From the NCBI GenBank assembly GCA_026419775.2, contig JAOPGA020000847.1, positions 1-64,000 on the forward strand: a stretch of DNA of 64,000 nucleotides, given 5' to 3'. A model generated the notes under the pieces. The model ran no database searches and was not told the origin of the DNA. It saw nothing but the letters and a program-made list of their open reading frames with translations. How positions within the stretch are numbered: the first letter of the stretch is position 1; every line of letters starts with the position of its first letter. Source of the DNA: Acrasis kona. Lineage: Eukaryota; Heterolobosea; Eutetramitea; Acrasida; Acrasidae. Of the stretch, positions 12,743 through 24,100 are shown in pieces. The position numbers were made by a program, and so were the translations under genes.

Positions 12743-13402
12743 ATGAGCCTCAAAAAACCTACACAGGTGTCAGATTTCTTCAAGTCGTTAATAGATCTAG
12801 AGGAGGAGATTGAGACAGAAACTAGCAAGCTCTTAAACAAGGAAAACTGCACCGGTGGACAAATTGATTTTATTCAATTCGCGAGAACTCACGTCAGTGA
12901 ATTAGAGGTTAAATGTGCTATATTGGAATCGTATACATCCGTTAAAAAAGAAGGACTAGATTTATCATTGTCTAATATACTGAGTGTTTGCAATTCGATT
13001 TACTCAGAAAATGAATTGTCGATACAAAGAATGTCTTCTAAAAAACACAAAGAAGCCACGTTTGTGCCATTTACACCTAGAAAGCAACCAGAACAAGGGC
13101 CTAAAATAGTTTATGAAATCTCCCTGCCAAGCCAAATGGCTTTTATTAACCAGTCGGAGCTTGACAGTTTACCAAGTTACATTATACATCAAATTCCCTC
13201 TCTTGAAGTACTAAATGGATGCGTCGAGGTTATAAGAACTATCGGGGACAAAATAACGCAATCAGAGCTGAAAAAGCATCTAAAGGTTCACAACGAGGAC
13301 GGACGTTTGAGAGCATTTCTTTTAGCACTACTCAAACTAAACAGATTTTCAGGAACATCAAAAGAGTCAACATCAAATGAACTAACATATCATGTAAAAT
13401 AA
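12743..13402 (+). CDS. SKA1-like spindle and kinetochore protein
   Basis: 219 residues, single exon. The N-terminal 60 residues are helical and acidic. The C-terminal 80 residues (from SELDSLPSYI to the final LTYHVK) follow the pattern of the SKA1 microtubule-binding winged-helix domain: a conserved F/L-x-x-x-P-x-Y-I start, a long helix, then L-x-x-L-x-x-x-R/F-x-x near the end. SKA1 helps couple kinetochores to microtubule ends. The match is by pattern only, so SKA1 is a moderate-confidence call. The stop lies 3 bp from the stop of the convergent CWF19L1 gene. Confidence 0.5.
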   Translation: MSLKKPTQVSDFFKSLIDLEEEIETETSKLLNKENCTGGQIDFIQFARTHVSELEVKCAILESYTSVKKEGLDLSLSNILSVCNSIYSENELSIQRMSSKKHKEATFVPFTPRKQPEQGPKIVYEISLPSQMAFINQSELDSLPSYIIHQIPSLEVLNGCVEVIRTIGDKITQSELKKHLKVHNEDGRLRAFLLALLKLNRFSGTSKESTSNELTYHVK

Positions 13403-13405
13403 ATT

Positions 13406-15318
13406 TTAATTTGTAAAATCAAAAGCTTTAAAGTTCTTCTTAAACTCTGCTGTTGCTTTCTTCTCTTCTTCTATGGGCATTGTACATTCTCTCCAATCCT
13501 CCCTCTCCAACATTCCCAACAATTCAGCGCAAGGCCTTCTCCCAAGATTCATCACTCCTCTTATTCTGTTGTCCGTAATTTCATGAATGAACTTTCTACC
13601 ATCGGGTAATTCCGCCAAAAAGTATTGTGAGTCTTGTAATCCCGCCAGGTCGATAGCTTCCTTCAGTCCGACCGACTTGTCGAATACATGTATTTGTATG
13701 TCATCTCCCAAAAAGTGTTTGGCGTCCTTTTCAAGTACTTCGTAGCATTGTTCGTTAGTAACAGAGTCACCAAGTGGGACCACTTGTAAATGCATGTGAG
13801 TGCTTACTTTGCTTAACCACAAGTTTCTTTCAAAAATGATTACCTTTTGCTCTTGATGCAATTGTCTGAGGCAGGTTATGTATTGGTTGATTTCGGATAG
13901 AGCTTGTTGGTTAACTGATGCCAAATCATTTGTATGGGCCAATGGAATGATGAGGCAATGATGTGGAACCAATGATCCCTTTGGAATGGCCAAGTATGTT
14001 TCATCACCTATGGAAGATATCAAATGTTTCTCTACTTGTGGATTGCTCAAACAGAACCAACATTGACTGGTATCTCCAGTCATTGGCCTTCTGACACCAT
14101 GTGAGTGGTTGTTGTGTTTATTATGATTGTGTTGGCCACGTGTTGACTTTTGTAACTGCTTTTCTCTCACAAGTCGGTTGGCGTCTACATCGTATGGAGA
14201 GGCTGTGGTGTTTGGTGGTTCCTTTTGGATCTGTTCAACATCCATGCCGGATACAGGTGTCAGTTTGGCTGCATACAAATACTATTGGATCACAATGTAA
14301 GTCAATGATGCCAACTAAACCTTACCTTGGCTATTTTATCCTTTGAGTCAGAAACTGGAGCCAACGAAATAAATCTTGTAATGGTTGTGTTGTTGTCGCT
14401 ATTTATAACTTTACTTCATATGAACGTAATAACAACTCACTCTAGTTTGGATACATAGGGTAGTCGTTCATAAAAGAAACCTGATAGTGCTGAAAAGTGA
14501 TATCTCGGTTTTGAACATTTATTTAGACGAGCTGTTGGAATGGCACCAATGTTCTTTAGTTGAGGAATGTTATCTACCTGATCTTGACTGTTTGAAGTGT
14601 GTTAATTATCATCTGGTTTGTGACTTACGGTAGTTGTTTGGTTATATCTTGTGGCCACTCTGATGTCAGCAGAATGTCTATTTTACCTGTCAAGGAGTGA
14701 TCTTTAACCTGCTGTTCTAGTTTTCTGATGTCAATTTCAGAATAGTTCTAAAATGTTAGGGCCAAATTTAGGTTAAGCATACTTGTAGAGTTGATATTGA
14801 TGATTTGAATGAGTAAGAATCATAGACTCCTGATAAGTACATGATGTTTAATCCTGAAATGTATTTAACACCGCTTCTCCCGAGGAAAGTTAACTATAGG
14901 TTATAAATCGCCACTCGTTCAACACAACATACATTTTGGCACAACCTACATCCGTCAGGATTCTTGTCTATAAACTCGGATCCATGCCCTCCTTCAATGA
15001 AGTATGTTGGCACATTAACTAGATCGTTAAAATGTTGATCGATGAACTTGATTTACTTGGTTTTTCGCCAGCTATAAAAGCCAGCGAATCTTCATTAGAT
15101 GCACCTTTATATTCGTCCTCTTCCGAAAAAAATTGTCCAACACAGAATAATATATCGAAGGGTCCACTAGGACCAGCATTCAAATCATTTACTTTGTTAA
15201 ATAATCTAGAAAACTCCCCCTTGACGTCACCACAAACTAGAATTTTGATGGGATGGGCAGCCTTCAAATACTTTTCATTTGGTTGCTCGGCATCTTCCAA
15301 TTTGCGTTTTTCAGCCAT
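13406..15318 (-). CDS. CWF19L1: CWF19L1/Drn1-like lariat-processing factor
   Basis: Multi-exon gene beginning MAEKRKLEDAEQ (ATG at 15318). The N-terminal block KILVCGDVKGEF through FDILFCVGQFF is the metallophosphatase-like domain. The exons then run LGRSGVKYISGLNIMYLSG, IDILLTSEWP and KPRYHFSA, and end in the CwfJ C-terminal domains with CWFCLSNPQVEKHL, the HIT-like THMHLQVVP, and a final KKNFKAFDF. The whole order matches human CWF19L1, which associates with the spliceosome and, as Drn1, aids lariat debranching. About six introns of 35-55 nt interrupt it (for example about 15029-15065 and 14887-14925). It shares a 50-bp divergent promoter region with the gene at 15369. Confidence 0.92.
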
Positions 15319-15368
15319 ATTGTAACAACGAATTAACATGGACAACCAGACATTCAAAAAGTGGAACG

Positions 15369-15788
15369 ATGGCTGGGGATTCTGTCACTAAACAAATTGA
15401 GACTCTTGAGATAGAGGAACAGCAAATAAAAGATAGAATTGTAAGGTTCAGAACCTATTTAAATGATGAAGAGTACGACGAATCCACTAAAGAACATTAC
15501 GAACTCTCTTTGAAGAGGCATGAGACCCGTCTAAAAGACACCCAAAATAAACTAACAAAACTAAGAGGCGAAAATCGTAAATCTGCAATTTTAGCGGTCA
15601 TAATAACTTTGATCGCACTCATTGTTCTTCACTATCTGGGCATAATAAATCTGTGGATGCTTCTACCAGCTGAAAAGCTGACCAATCCTATAGCAGGTAC
15701 AGAGGAGGAAAGGAGACAATACATAAGGGAGTTGATGTTGAAGCAGAAAGAGGAGGAGGCAACATACAACAATGAATTCTTCATGTAA
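15369..15788 (+). CDS. CCDC167-like coiled-coil tail-anchored membrane protein
   Basis: 139 residues. A charged coiled coil (about 5-75) leads to the motif KLTKLRGENRKSAILAVII and a membrane segment (about 76-98). This matches the signature of animal CCDC167, where a coiled coil and LRQENRK precede a single C-terminal membrane helix. Here the protein continues for about 40 charged residues past the helix, longer than the animal form. Function is unknown; an ER or nuclear-envelope location is typical for such proteins. The 50-bp gap to CWF19L1 implies a shared bidirectional promoter. Confidence 0.65.
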   Translation: MAGDSVTKQIETLEIEEQQIKDRIVRFRTYLNDEEYDESTKEHYELSLKRHETRLKDTQNKLTKLRGENRKSAILAVIITLIALIVLHYLGIINLWMLLPAEKLTNPIAGTEEERRQYIRELMLKQKEEEATYNNEFFM

Positions 15789-15841
15789 ATGTTATGAGAT
15801 TAAATATAATAACTTTTTCCAATCATAATTTATTGTCAATC

Positions 15842-16921
15842 TTACAATGCTACTAATGATCCATTCTCGCTCAAAGACTTGAATACAGCATCCATGACCA
15901 AACTTGCTTTCAAACTCTCCTCTCCCCATCTCTGACCATTGGCCACATCCTTTGCGTCTTTAGCAAATTGTTCAAAGAGGTTCAGAACTTGATCACATTC
16001 ATCAATGACAATCTTTTTTGCCACTCCTGTATCGTTAGAAACTGTCAACTCTGCTTTGTTATTGTACTGATCTCTCTTCCAAATGTGTGGTTCATTTTCA
16101 AAAGGAACCACGAATCCATCATATCTTATTACGGAGTTGGAAGACACCAGCTCAGTGTGTTGACGCACAACATCTCTGAAGGAAACATTAAAAGATGCTG
16201 ATTTGTTGTCTTTGAATAGAAGAACACAGGAAGTTTGCATGACTGCTTTTGTCTTTTCATCGATTTCTCCAACAGCAACAACCGAAGTGGGTAACTATAA
16301 CGAGTGAGTAAATACGTGTATGAAATTTCATACTTGATAACGGAATGCCCATAATATGTTTCTAATACAATACCAACCAAGGTCTCCAAGAGCACCAAGA
16401 GGCTCAAGCTTTGTGTTGAAGCGAACATTGTTAGGGTAGTCAGTGGTAAGGCACCATGAGAAGGTGTTATTAACACGGTTGAGCTCAAAGTCTCCTGAGT
16501 TTAGGTAGTTGTCCTCAACGTACCTTGTTCGAAGGTGGTGGAGATGCATGGTGTTATCCATAAAGTGAACACCGTTCTCATTGCAGACTTGTCTCATTTT
16601 TTTTACTTCATCGGCAGATGCGAATGGCTTTTCTGCTAGAACGTGTTTTTTAGCTTGAGCAGCTTTGATAACCCATTCTAATCGTAGTGCTGTTGGAACT
16701 GGTATGTAAACAGCATCTACTTCCCTATCTGCGATTACTTCATCATATGATCCATACGCACGAGGTATTTTGTGTCTGCTGGCGAAAGCTTTAGCCTTCT
16801 CAACATCTCTTGCACCTACACATACAGGCGTGGCGTGCTTAGATGAATTCATAACAGCAACAACCTTCTCTGCAATACCTGCAGCACTGATAATACCAAA
16901 ACGTAACCTGTGCTCTGACAT
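15842..16921 (-). CDS. Gfo/Idh/MocA-family NAD(P) oxidoreductase (dihydrodiol dehydrogenase-like)
   Basis: Two exons (16921-16334 and 16294-15842, a 39-nt intron) give 346 residues. The N-terminal Rossmann fold starts FGIISAAGIAEKV, followed by the AEKPFA motif with its catalytic-region lysine and the C-terminal alpha/beta domain starting with GALGDLGWYC. This arrangement is typical for Gfo/Idh/MocA enzymes such as trans-1,2-dihydrobenzenediol and D-xylose dehydrogenases. The sugar or diol substrate is not determinable from sequence. It is cytosolic, as no targeting signal is seen. Confidence 0.9.
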
Positions 16922-17077
16922 CTTTTCTATTGTAATGAATAATCTATTTTACGTGCCAGATCAACAAGTTTATTTGTGTTTCACATCTCTTTCTTTCGGA
17001 CCTGCTGGCGGAGTTAATCGGATGCACATGCATTCTTAAATTTGCACACTATTCTGACTTAATATGACATCATTAAA

Positions 17078-17424
17078 ATGCTTGTATTGTTTACCTTTAC
17101 AACAGATTATTGTTCAGCTGTTTACCACTTCTCAACCACTGGCACTAATTGGGTAGTAGAACAAGGTCACATCATCCACTTGGAGACTAATTTCAATGTT
17201 TTGAATACACCATTTATTCCTACATTTCTGCGTATATTCTTGGTATTGCCATAGCATGTGTGAATAAGTTTCCATATGATTCTTTGCAAACGCTTTTTGT
17301 TTGTGCCGTAATAGTATGGCTCATAAGCCTAAACAGCTATCACCATCTTCATTCACCGATTAGAAGGTCCGAACCCAAATGCTTTATTGCAAAATGCCTC
17401 ACACATCACCCATGGCTAAATTGA
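17078..17424 (+). other. possible small split gene (weak)
   Basis: The 600-bp gap between the oxidoreductase start and the CHASE-RGS gene holds an ATG-initiated frame at 17078 (about 65 codons). It overlaps a second open frame, to 17424, that encodes a hydrophobic stretch YISAYILGIAIACV followed by a second one, CAVIVWLISL. The two frames do not join cleanly by a GT..AG intron that I can see. This could be a small two-helix membrane protein, a broken gene, or chance. Confidence 0.22.
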
Positions 17425-17517
17425 ATCATTACAATTTAGGTTAAAAGATTGAAACAACAAACCACCGCACTAGTGCCCTGAACTTTCCTTTCGAATAACT
17501 TACAACCACGCGATAAG

Positions 17518-19932
17518 ATGGTTAAGGAATCCTTAAACACTGGGCGTATAAAGGTGCCTGTTGAAAAAAAGGTACGAACAAAAGAAGATAGCTTTGACAA
17601 AGGAATGTCGGCAAGAAGGGTGTACGTACCAACAAAAGGGGATCTTATACCTCTTGTTCTTATGATTGCCCTTACGTGCATTTGCCTCGCATCATCACTT
17701 GCATCGTACTACCTTGTTAGAGATAATACAACAACACAGGCGAAGGATCAGCTCAAAACAACCGGAAATAGGAGCACCATTATTCTACAGAGACAGATAA
17801 ATTCTACAGTGGATTTAGTTTCAAGTGTTTCTGCAATGTTTTCTGTACTTAATGGACGTGTAAATCAAAAAGACCAGTTTATTCCTTTTGTATACGCCAA
17901 CGATAATGCATTCCCGCAGGGAATTAATAGAATTTATTTTGTGGAGAGAGTGGCCAACGCGGAGGTTCCAGAATTTCTTGCAAGAACAAGAGCACAAGGA
18001 GGCATTTTTGCAAACTACACAATGTATAACAGGGACGACGCGGGTGTTCAAATACCAGTCAACCCCAAGCAAGCTGTATATTTCCCCGTCACATTAGTTG
18101 CACCCTTTGACTCAAGTGTGACCCTACTTGGTTTAGATCATTATTCGGACCCCTTCAGAATACCCTTTATGAATGCAGCCATTAAATCAGGAGAGATTGT
18201 CGCAACTACTCAATTTGACGTAGGCGTCAATGCAAATGACACAATTAACGGCGTTGTTATGTATTGTCCTGCCTACTCTAGTTTCAACACATCTAAGTTG
18301 TTAGGCTTTGTGGTACCCGTTTTTGAGACAAGTTATTTGTTTAATGCAACACTAACACGATTTCAAGACGATGTTGGGATCAGCGTGTCGGACATTACCC
18401 CAAAAATCGATAACACAACAGCAGTTGGTTCCGGCTTCATGTACAGTACGAGACAACAAATCAGCAACGATTCGCTTCCCATCACCACTGCACGTCAGAA
18501 TGCTCGCATGTTGGCATCAATTCCATACACAGCAGAATCATCATTGACTTTTGGAGATCGCAAGTGGAACATTACATACATACCTACGGACTCTTTCATC
18601 AACGGATACAATAGTTCCATTCTAAAATACGTTGGAATCATTGTTTCTACCATTGCATGGCTATTGGGTGTTGGAGCGTGCTTGTTCCTTTTGTGCTACA
18701 GAAGGTTGAGATCCTCATTGAGAGCCAAACAAAAATCAGAAGTCCGCGTCAGAATTCTAAGCAAGTTCCTTCCTGGGAACTTTTTAAAGTTGATTCGATG
18801 TAAACTAATAGTCAACCTCGCTCCAATGTTTCACAGAAGTTGTCGGCTGGCTCTCATGAACGTGTCAATAGATAATTTGAACGAACTCAACTTGGACAAC
18901 ACGAAGAATCCCGATCAGATCATGAGCGTCATGAACGAATTATACATTCGCATCAAGATGACGTTAAGAAAGTCGGAAGGATTCATTCACAGATGCGAAG
19001 GACTTGGATTCACGGTCGTGATACCAAACGAAAGCAAAGCCTTGAACATTGCGCTCAGCATGCAGGATTCAGTGCAAGATGGAATCAAAGTAAAAGTAGC
19101 AGTACATTGTGCAAATGTTGTTTCTGGAATCCTTGGAGATGCATCCACCATGGCAACAGCACTCATAACGGATCAAGCAGATGTCTTGAAGAAATTAGCC
19201 ATGATGAGATGTCCCAACACAAGAAAAGTCATTGTGAGTGGAGATTTGTTGGACTGCCTGAAGAAGACCACAAGCAAGAACTTTACCTACATGGGAAGAG
19301 TGGAGACGTTGACGCTAATCAACAAGAAGAAGACTTACGTTGATGCCTATCACTTTGTGGACGACGAATCTGACACGTCTAAACCTGCGGCCCGTAAAAC
19401 GTATGGTAGTGCAATGAAGAAATTTGCGAAAAAAGATTATCTTGGTGCCCACGACATGCTGCAGGCGCTTGTGGAGAGCGATCGGAGCGATTATTCCGTG
19501 CGTCGCATGCTTGACATTACGGATCGTACATTATTAATGTGCAGGAAGATTTCTGAGGTGTGGAACGTGACTGATACGTTGAACGAACCTGAGGTGTTGA
19601 GGCCTTCTTTTGAAAGTTTTTGTAATTTAGAAATGAGTCTGGCTTGCTTGAATGCATGGCGGGATATGGTTGCGTTTAGATCTAATCCTAGTCAGCCCAA
19701 GGCAACCGAGATTTACAATAAATATTGTGAAAATGGTCCCTTCTCAACTAACAAATTACAACCTCAGATTGTTCGTAATATTCAACGAAGAATGGAGACT
19801 GAATACATTATGGAAGATTTGTTCGAGGATGCAATTGTGGAACTTGAAGCCATGACCAACGAGGCCCATAATCGATTCAAGAAGACACCATTCTTCCAAA
19901 ATGGAATGTACAGCATCATGATTGGTGATTAA
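17518..19932 (+). CDS. membrane receptor-like protein: CHASE sensor, degenerate cyclase homology domain, RGS-like domain
   Basis: Single exon, 804 residues. TM1 is at about 42-67, an extracellular CHASE-like sensor with many N-glycosylation sequons spans about 85-330, and TM2 is at about 370-394. A class III cyclase-like domain follows (about 408-615; ILSKFLPGNF start, VKVAVHCANVVSGILG), then a C-terminal block (about 698-804). That block has RGS features: SFESFCNLEMSLACLNAW, an ATEIYNKYC helix and a final NRFKKTPFFQNGMY. The cyclase domain lacks the metal-binding aspartates (the FADI position reads MNVSI; the usual GD motif reads GLGF) and the N-x-x-x-R pair. It is therefore probably a pseudo-cyclase with a regulatory role. 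RGS domains accelerate G-alpha GTP hydrolysis, so a link between an outside ligand and G-protein signalling is inferred. Confidence 0.85.
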   Translation: MVKESLNTGRIKVPVEKKVRTKEDSFDKGMSARRVYVPTKGDLIPLVLMIALTCICLASSLASYYLVRDNTTTQAKDQLKTTGNRSTIILQRQINSTVDLVSSVSAMFSVLNGRVNQKDQFIPFVYANDNAFPQGINRIYFVERVANAEVPEFLARTRAQGGIFANYTMYNRDDAGVQIPVNPKQAVYFPVTLVAPFDSSVTLLGLDHYSDPFRIPFMNAAIKSGEIVATTQFDVGVNANDTINGVVMYCPAYSSFNTSKLLGFVVPVFETSYLFNATLTRFQDDVGISVSDITPKIDNTTAVGSGFMYSTRQQISNDSLPITTARQNARMLASIPYTAESSLTFGDRKWNITYIPTDSFINGYNSSILKYVGIIVSTIAWLLGVGACLFLLCYRRLRSSLRAKQKSEVRVRILSKFLPGNFLKLIRCKLIVNLAPMFHRSCRLALMNVSIDNLNELNLDNTKNPDQIMSVMNELYIRIKMTLRKSEGFIHRCEGLGFTVVIPNESKALNIALSMQDSVQDGIKVKVAVHCANVVSGILGDASTMATALITDQADVLKKLAMMRCPNTRKVIVSGDLLDCLKKTTSKNFTYMGRVETLTLINKKKTYVDAYHFVDDESDTSKPAARKTYGSAMKKFAKKDYLGAHDMLQALVESDRSDYSVRRMLDITDRTLLMCRKISEVWNVTDTLNEPEVLRPSFESFCNLEMSLACLNAWRDMVAFRSNPSQPKATEIYNKYCENGPFSTNKLQPQIVRNIQRRMETEYIMEDLFEDAIVELEAMTNEAHNRFKKTPFFQNGMYSIMIGD

Positions 19933-19954
19933 AAATGTTTTTGAATGTAACTTT

Positions 19955-20896
19955 TTATTGTTGAACAACTTGTGATTGATTCATTCTTTGTTGGTCCAAG
20001 ATTTGTTGAATGCTGTTGAATAACTCTTGTTGCTCTGCTCCCAATTGTGCATCTGTTGGAATGTTGTGCTCCGTTGGTAACACGCTCTGTTCCGATTCCA
20101 TTTGCTTAACGATCGTAATGTGTTTGCAGAACAAAACAAGTGTATGGACTCCCCACATGGCAGCAAAGATCAACCTCAAGCCAAGAGGTGATCTTCCCAC
20201 CAACAAGTACAAACAGCAGATCATGACTGTTGATGAGAGAATAGCAGCGGTATAGAATCTTGCCAATTTTGCATTAGAGTGAGCAAAGCATCCCTTGTAT
20301 ACAATGGCAGAGTAAATACCGGCCCAAACAATCAAGATTAGATTTATCAAGATTGCCTTTGGGAAGAGTGTATGTGATAAAAGTGCAAATACTAAAAATA
20401 CAAGTCCATTAAACCAGTAAAGAGGCTTGTTGTTGGAGAAGAACACTGATTCGTGCAAGAACCTGAAGCCACAAGTCAACACGAAAAATCCAGCAACTGT
20501 CAAGAACACAGCTGGCGGAGTGTTAAAAATCAAGTGAATGAATATTGCAACAGCGATTGTAGAGAAGGCGGTTTCGTAGTTGCTCACCCACTTGAAGAAA
20601 CGTGCTCTAAGTGGCCTTCCGGGCAAAGTTACGGCTTGAGTAAGTTCTGCAGGTGAACCAGCAGCAGGTGCTTGGGGGTAAACGTGAGATGGTTGTGGGT
20701 TATGAGAGTAGTATTGATTATTGAAGTTTGATTGAGGGAGGTACAAGGGTTGTTGAACTTGATGTTGTCCAAAGTTTTCTTGTGGCATGTATTGTGGCAT
20801 GTGTTGTGGCGCATTTAACTGCTGTTGCTGTTGCTCTCCAAAGGGCTGGTATGGGGCTACTACAGGATAGTGCTGAGAAGGAGTACCGTCTGTCAT
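19955..20896 (-). CDS. multipass membrane protein with Gln/Pro/Tyr-rich N-terminus
   Basis: 313 residues, single exon. The first 85 residues are low-complexity Q/P/Y/N-rich cytosolic sequence. Then come about six hydrophobic helices, the last ending near LFCKHITIVKQM, and a polar Q-rich C-terminus. The architecture (polar N-tail plus four to six helices, no signal peptide) recalls vesicle membrane proteins such as SCAMPs, but I do not see the diagnostic SCAMP loop. The family is therefore left open. The stop is 22 bp from the convergent CHASE-RGS stop. Confidence 0.7.
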   Translation of the reverse strand: MTDGTPSQHYPVVAPYQPFGEQQQQQLNAPQHMPQYMPQENFGQHQVQQPLYLPQSNFNNQYYSHNPQPSHVYPQAPAAGSPAELTQAVTLPGRPLRARFFKWVSNYETAFSTIAVAIFIHLIFNTPPAVFLTVAGFFVLTCGFRFLHESVFFSNNKPLYWFNGLVFLVFALLSHTLFPKAILINLILIVWAGIYSAIVYKGCFAHSNAKLARFYTAAILSSTVMICCLYLLVGRSPLGLRLIFAAMWGVHTLVLFCKHITIVKQMESEQSVLPTEHNIPTDAQLGAEQQELFNSIQQILDQQRMNQSQVVQQ

Positions 20897-20966
20897 GATC
20901 TTGTTTTGATTTTTATGGTTTGGAAGATATTTGATTGGTAGAACTTTACCGAACGTTCTAACAACT

Positions 20967-20984
20967 GAAGTTCAATTCCGAAAA
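20967..20984. promoter_or_regulatory. 18-nt motif GAAGTTCAATTCCGAAAA upstream of the membrane-protein gene
   Basis: This near-exact 18-mer lies about 70 bp upstream of the start at 20896. The same motif recurs twice, in opposite orientations, upstream of the eEF2-like gene. A promoter element is an inference from position and recurrence only. Confidence 0.35.
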
Positions 20985-21187
20985 TAGTTTCAATACAAAA
21001 ACATCATTTTAATTACAAGCTTGTTGAGGATCTAACTTTCCCAGCTGAAACTTGTTCTGAATTAAATGCATTAGAATGTTTGAAGCAACTGTCATTCACA
21101 ATTTTAATAGCGCTCAAATAATGACATGTCCCGCCAAAATGATGTTCCTAAATGGTTTACTAGTTCGTTAAAAATTGAATAATCACA

Positions 21188-24100
21188 ATGGGTGTGTCCG
21201 CCACAGAGGATGTATCGGAACAACTCTCACGTGATATTGCTGTATATTTCGATAAAGCGCAAACCACAACAGCAGGTCATGACAAGATTATAAAGAAGTT
21301 GAAGAGGTTGTTTGAAAAGAATAGCGAATTGTACTTTGAGTTTTTGCAACAATTCTTCACTTTGCTCCACCCAGCATTAATGGTGGAGAAAAGAGAGCCT
21401 ACCATTGAGCGCTTCATGCAATTTATAAATAAACTCGCCGTCTCCATTCAACGTAAAGAGGGTGGAAAAGAGGAGGAGATCGAGCAGAATGGAATACAAT
21501 TTATTCTAGACCTTCTGCAAAACCTTTTGAGTTATGCAACCAGTAACAACAAGGCCGTTCGCTTTAGAAGTAGTCAAATGGTTTCGGGACTTATGGAGTC
21601 CCTTCCTGATAATGTAGAAATTGACGACGGGGATTTGTTAGAAAGCGTTTTTGATACTTTTCTTCCAAGACTTCGTGACAAGTTACCACCAGTAAGGTTA
21701 CAGGCCGTGTCAATTTTGAGAAGACTACAAGACATATCAGACCCCAACAATCCAATCATCAACGAATACATTAGACTGATGGCAACAGATAACAAGTAAA
21801 CTTGAATCATGATTGACGTTAACACTTTCGATAGGGAAATTAGAAAGGAGGTCATCAAGAACATTGGAATCGGCAAGTTAACGTTACCTTCGTTAATCGA
21901 ACGCACAAGAGACATTCAAGAAGAGGTGCGCAGAGCAGCCTACGAACGTCTGCTCAAACTGCCCATCAAAAAAATCGCCATCGCACAGCGCACCGAAATC
22001 CTAAAGAACGGACTCAAGGAACGTTCGACCAGCGTCAAGAGCCTCTGTATAGATTTACTGATCCAGGAGTGGATGAAACAATTGGACAATTCCATCGTTT
22101 CTCTGTTACAATGCCTGGACGTCGACAATTACACACAAGTCAGCGAAACCGTCCTACAAGTCCTATTCGAACACGACAACAACAGCAAGACGAAAGTACC
22201 ATACAAAGTGGAGGATCAAGTCGACCTCATGGAACTAACCCATGAATCAGCGCTCTACCTTCGCTGCAGGACTCAATTCCTACATCAAATCGACGATCTC
22301 GACTCCATCGAAAATCTCATCCCCAACACAACAGCCTTTTGTGCGTTGCTCATGAAGCACACGTCCGACGAATTCATAACCAGGGAACTATTGTGCATGG
22401 CCAAGTATTTGGACTATGCGGATGAAGTCGGACGCAAACACATGTACACCATCCTATGCGAATACCTCACCACTTTTAAACAACCAGAACAATTCGTCGT
22501 CGAAATCATCCAAACCCTGATTCCCGTCTGCGCCCAACGAGAAGAATTCGTATCCACCATCATCACCAGAGTAGACAATTTGAGATTAGCAGCATCCAAA
22601 CCCATTCGCGACGACGAACAAGTCGCATCGGCCATCGATCGCTTGGAAACACAAATCAAAGATTTGACCAAGTCGATGAGGAGAGCAAAACAAAGCAGGG
22701 CCATCATGGAGAGAGAACTAAAGGATGCAGTAGAGAACGAAGAATACGAACAAGCACAAGCGTTAAAGATGAAAATAAAAGCAATGCAGACGGATGCCAA
22801 GCATCACGAACAAGAACTAAAGGACCTGGATCAACAATTGAGAATGACGGATGGCGACGATGGATTGTTGACTCACGAAGTGGCAGTGTTGGTCAGGGCC
22901 ATGAGCATCATGCATCACTTTTTAGGAGTGCGCTCCGATCCGAAACTAGATCAATCTTCGCCCGTTCGTTCGTTCAGCATCAAGCACGAAGACGTGGATC
23001 AGTGTCAGTTCTTGATCAACGATCTGATACTCAATAACATTCATCACAAGATTGACTTTGTGAGAGAATTTTGTTACAAGATACTCGGTCAGTTTTGTTC
23101 CTTAAAGTTGGAATTGGCGTCCAAGCATTCGAATGTTTTGATAGAGAACTTACGGACCATGGACGAAAGTAGCCCTGGCGTCATGATTGCCACCGTGCAG
23201 GGCATTACGGACATTATCATGGTTTATAAACAAGAAGATTTGGCCACGTTCGAACTCGGAGATGATTTTGTGAGTCGAGCGTGTGATTTGTTCAAGAAGC
23301 TTGTCGCCGATACGAAGGATGCTGATTTGAGAGCTACTTTGGTTCAGAGCATCGCCAAGTTGTTACTCGTCGATAAGTTACCGTCCGATAAGCAATCCGA
23401 ATTCATCATCTTGTTTTTGATACTATTGTTTGATCCGAGCACCGAAAACGAACATCAAATGCGTCAATGTCTTACCGTGTTTATTCCTGCTTATAGTTTA
23501 TCCTTTTATGCTAACATGGTCAAAGTATCTAGCGTTGTTGTTCGCACCCTGCGACGCGTCGCTGCTCATACTCATGGTCCAATCACTCGAATCAATCTCA
23601 CTCAATTATGTCAGTACATGATTCATTTGACCAGCGTCAATCAACTTCACGAAGCAAAGAGCGACGAAAAGAGGGATAGTCTTCACGAACAAATTATCGT
23701 CGAGCTGTGTTATGAAATATTATCTGATCCCGATAGTTCTAGTTCGTCTAGTTATTGTCGCTCCATGGATTGCTTCTCGTTGTTGTCCACCGACGTGAAT
23801 CAGCTCACCAAAGTAAAGTTGTTGTTGGAGAAGATTCCATCCGTTGTTCAGAACAAACAGCCCGTCAAAGTGGTCGACAAGCTGGCAAATGCAGCCGTAG
23901 CGGCCATCGATAAGATTTCCGACCAAGATGATGAAATCGACCAAGATGCAATATCGGACGAGATTGATTATGAAATAGAGGTGTACAAGGAAGAATATCG
24001 ACAACAAATAGATGATTTCCGTGCCAACGAAGAAGAACCCGAAGAGACTGCTGTTTCTAAACCTAAAAGAAAAGCTACTACCACGAGGAAGGCTGCCGCT

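Noticed and set aside
16770-17039. 89-codon plus-strand frame across the oxidoreductase start
   Set aside because: Mostly antisense to a well-supported exon; no start or family.
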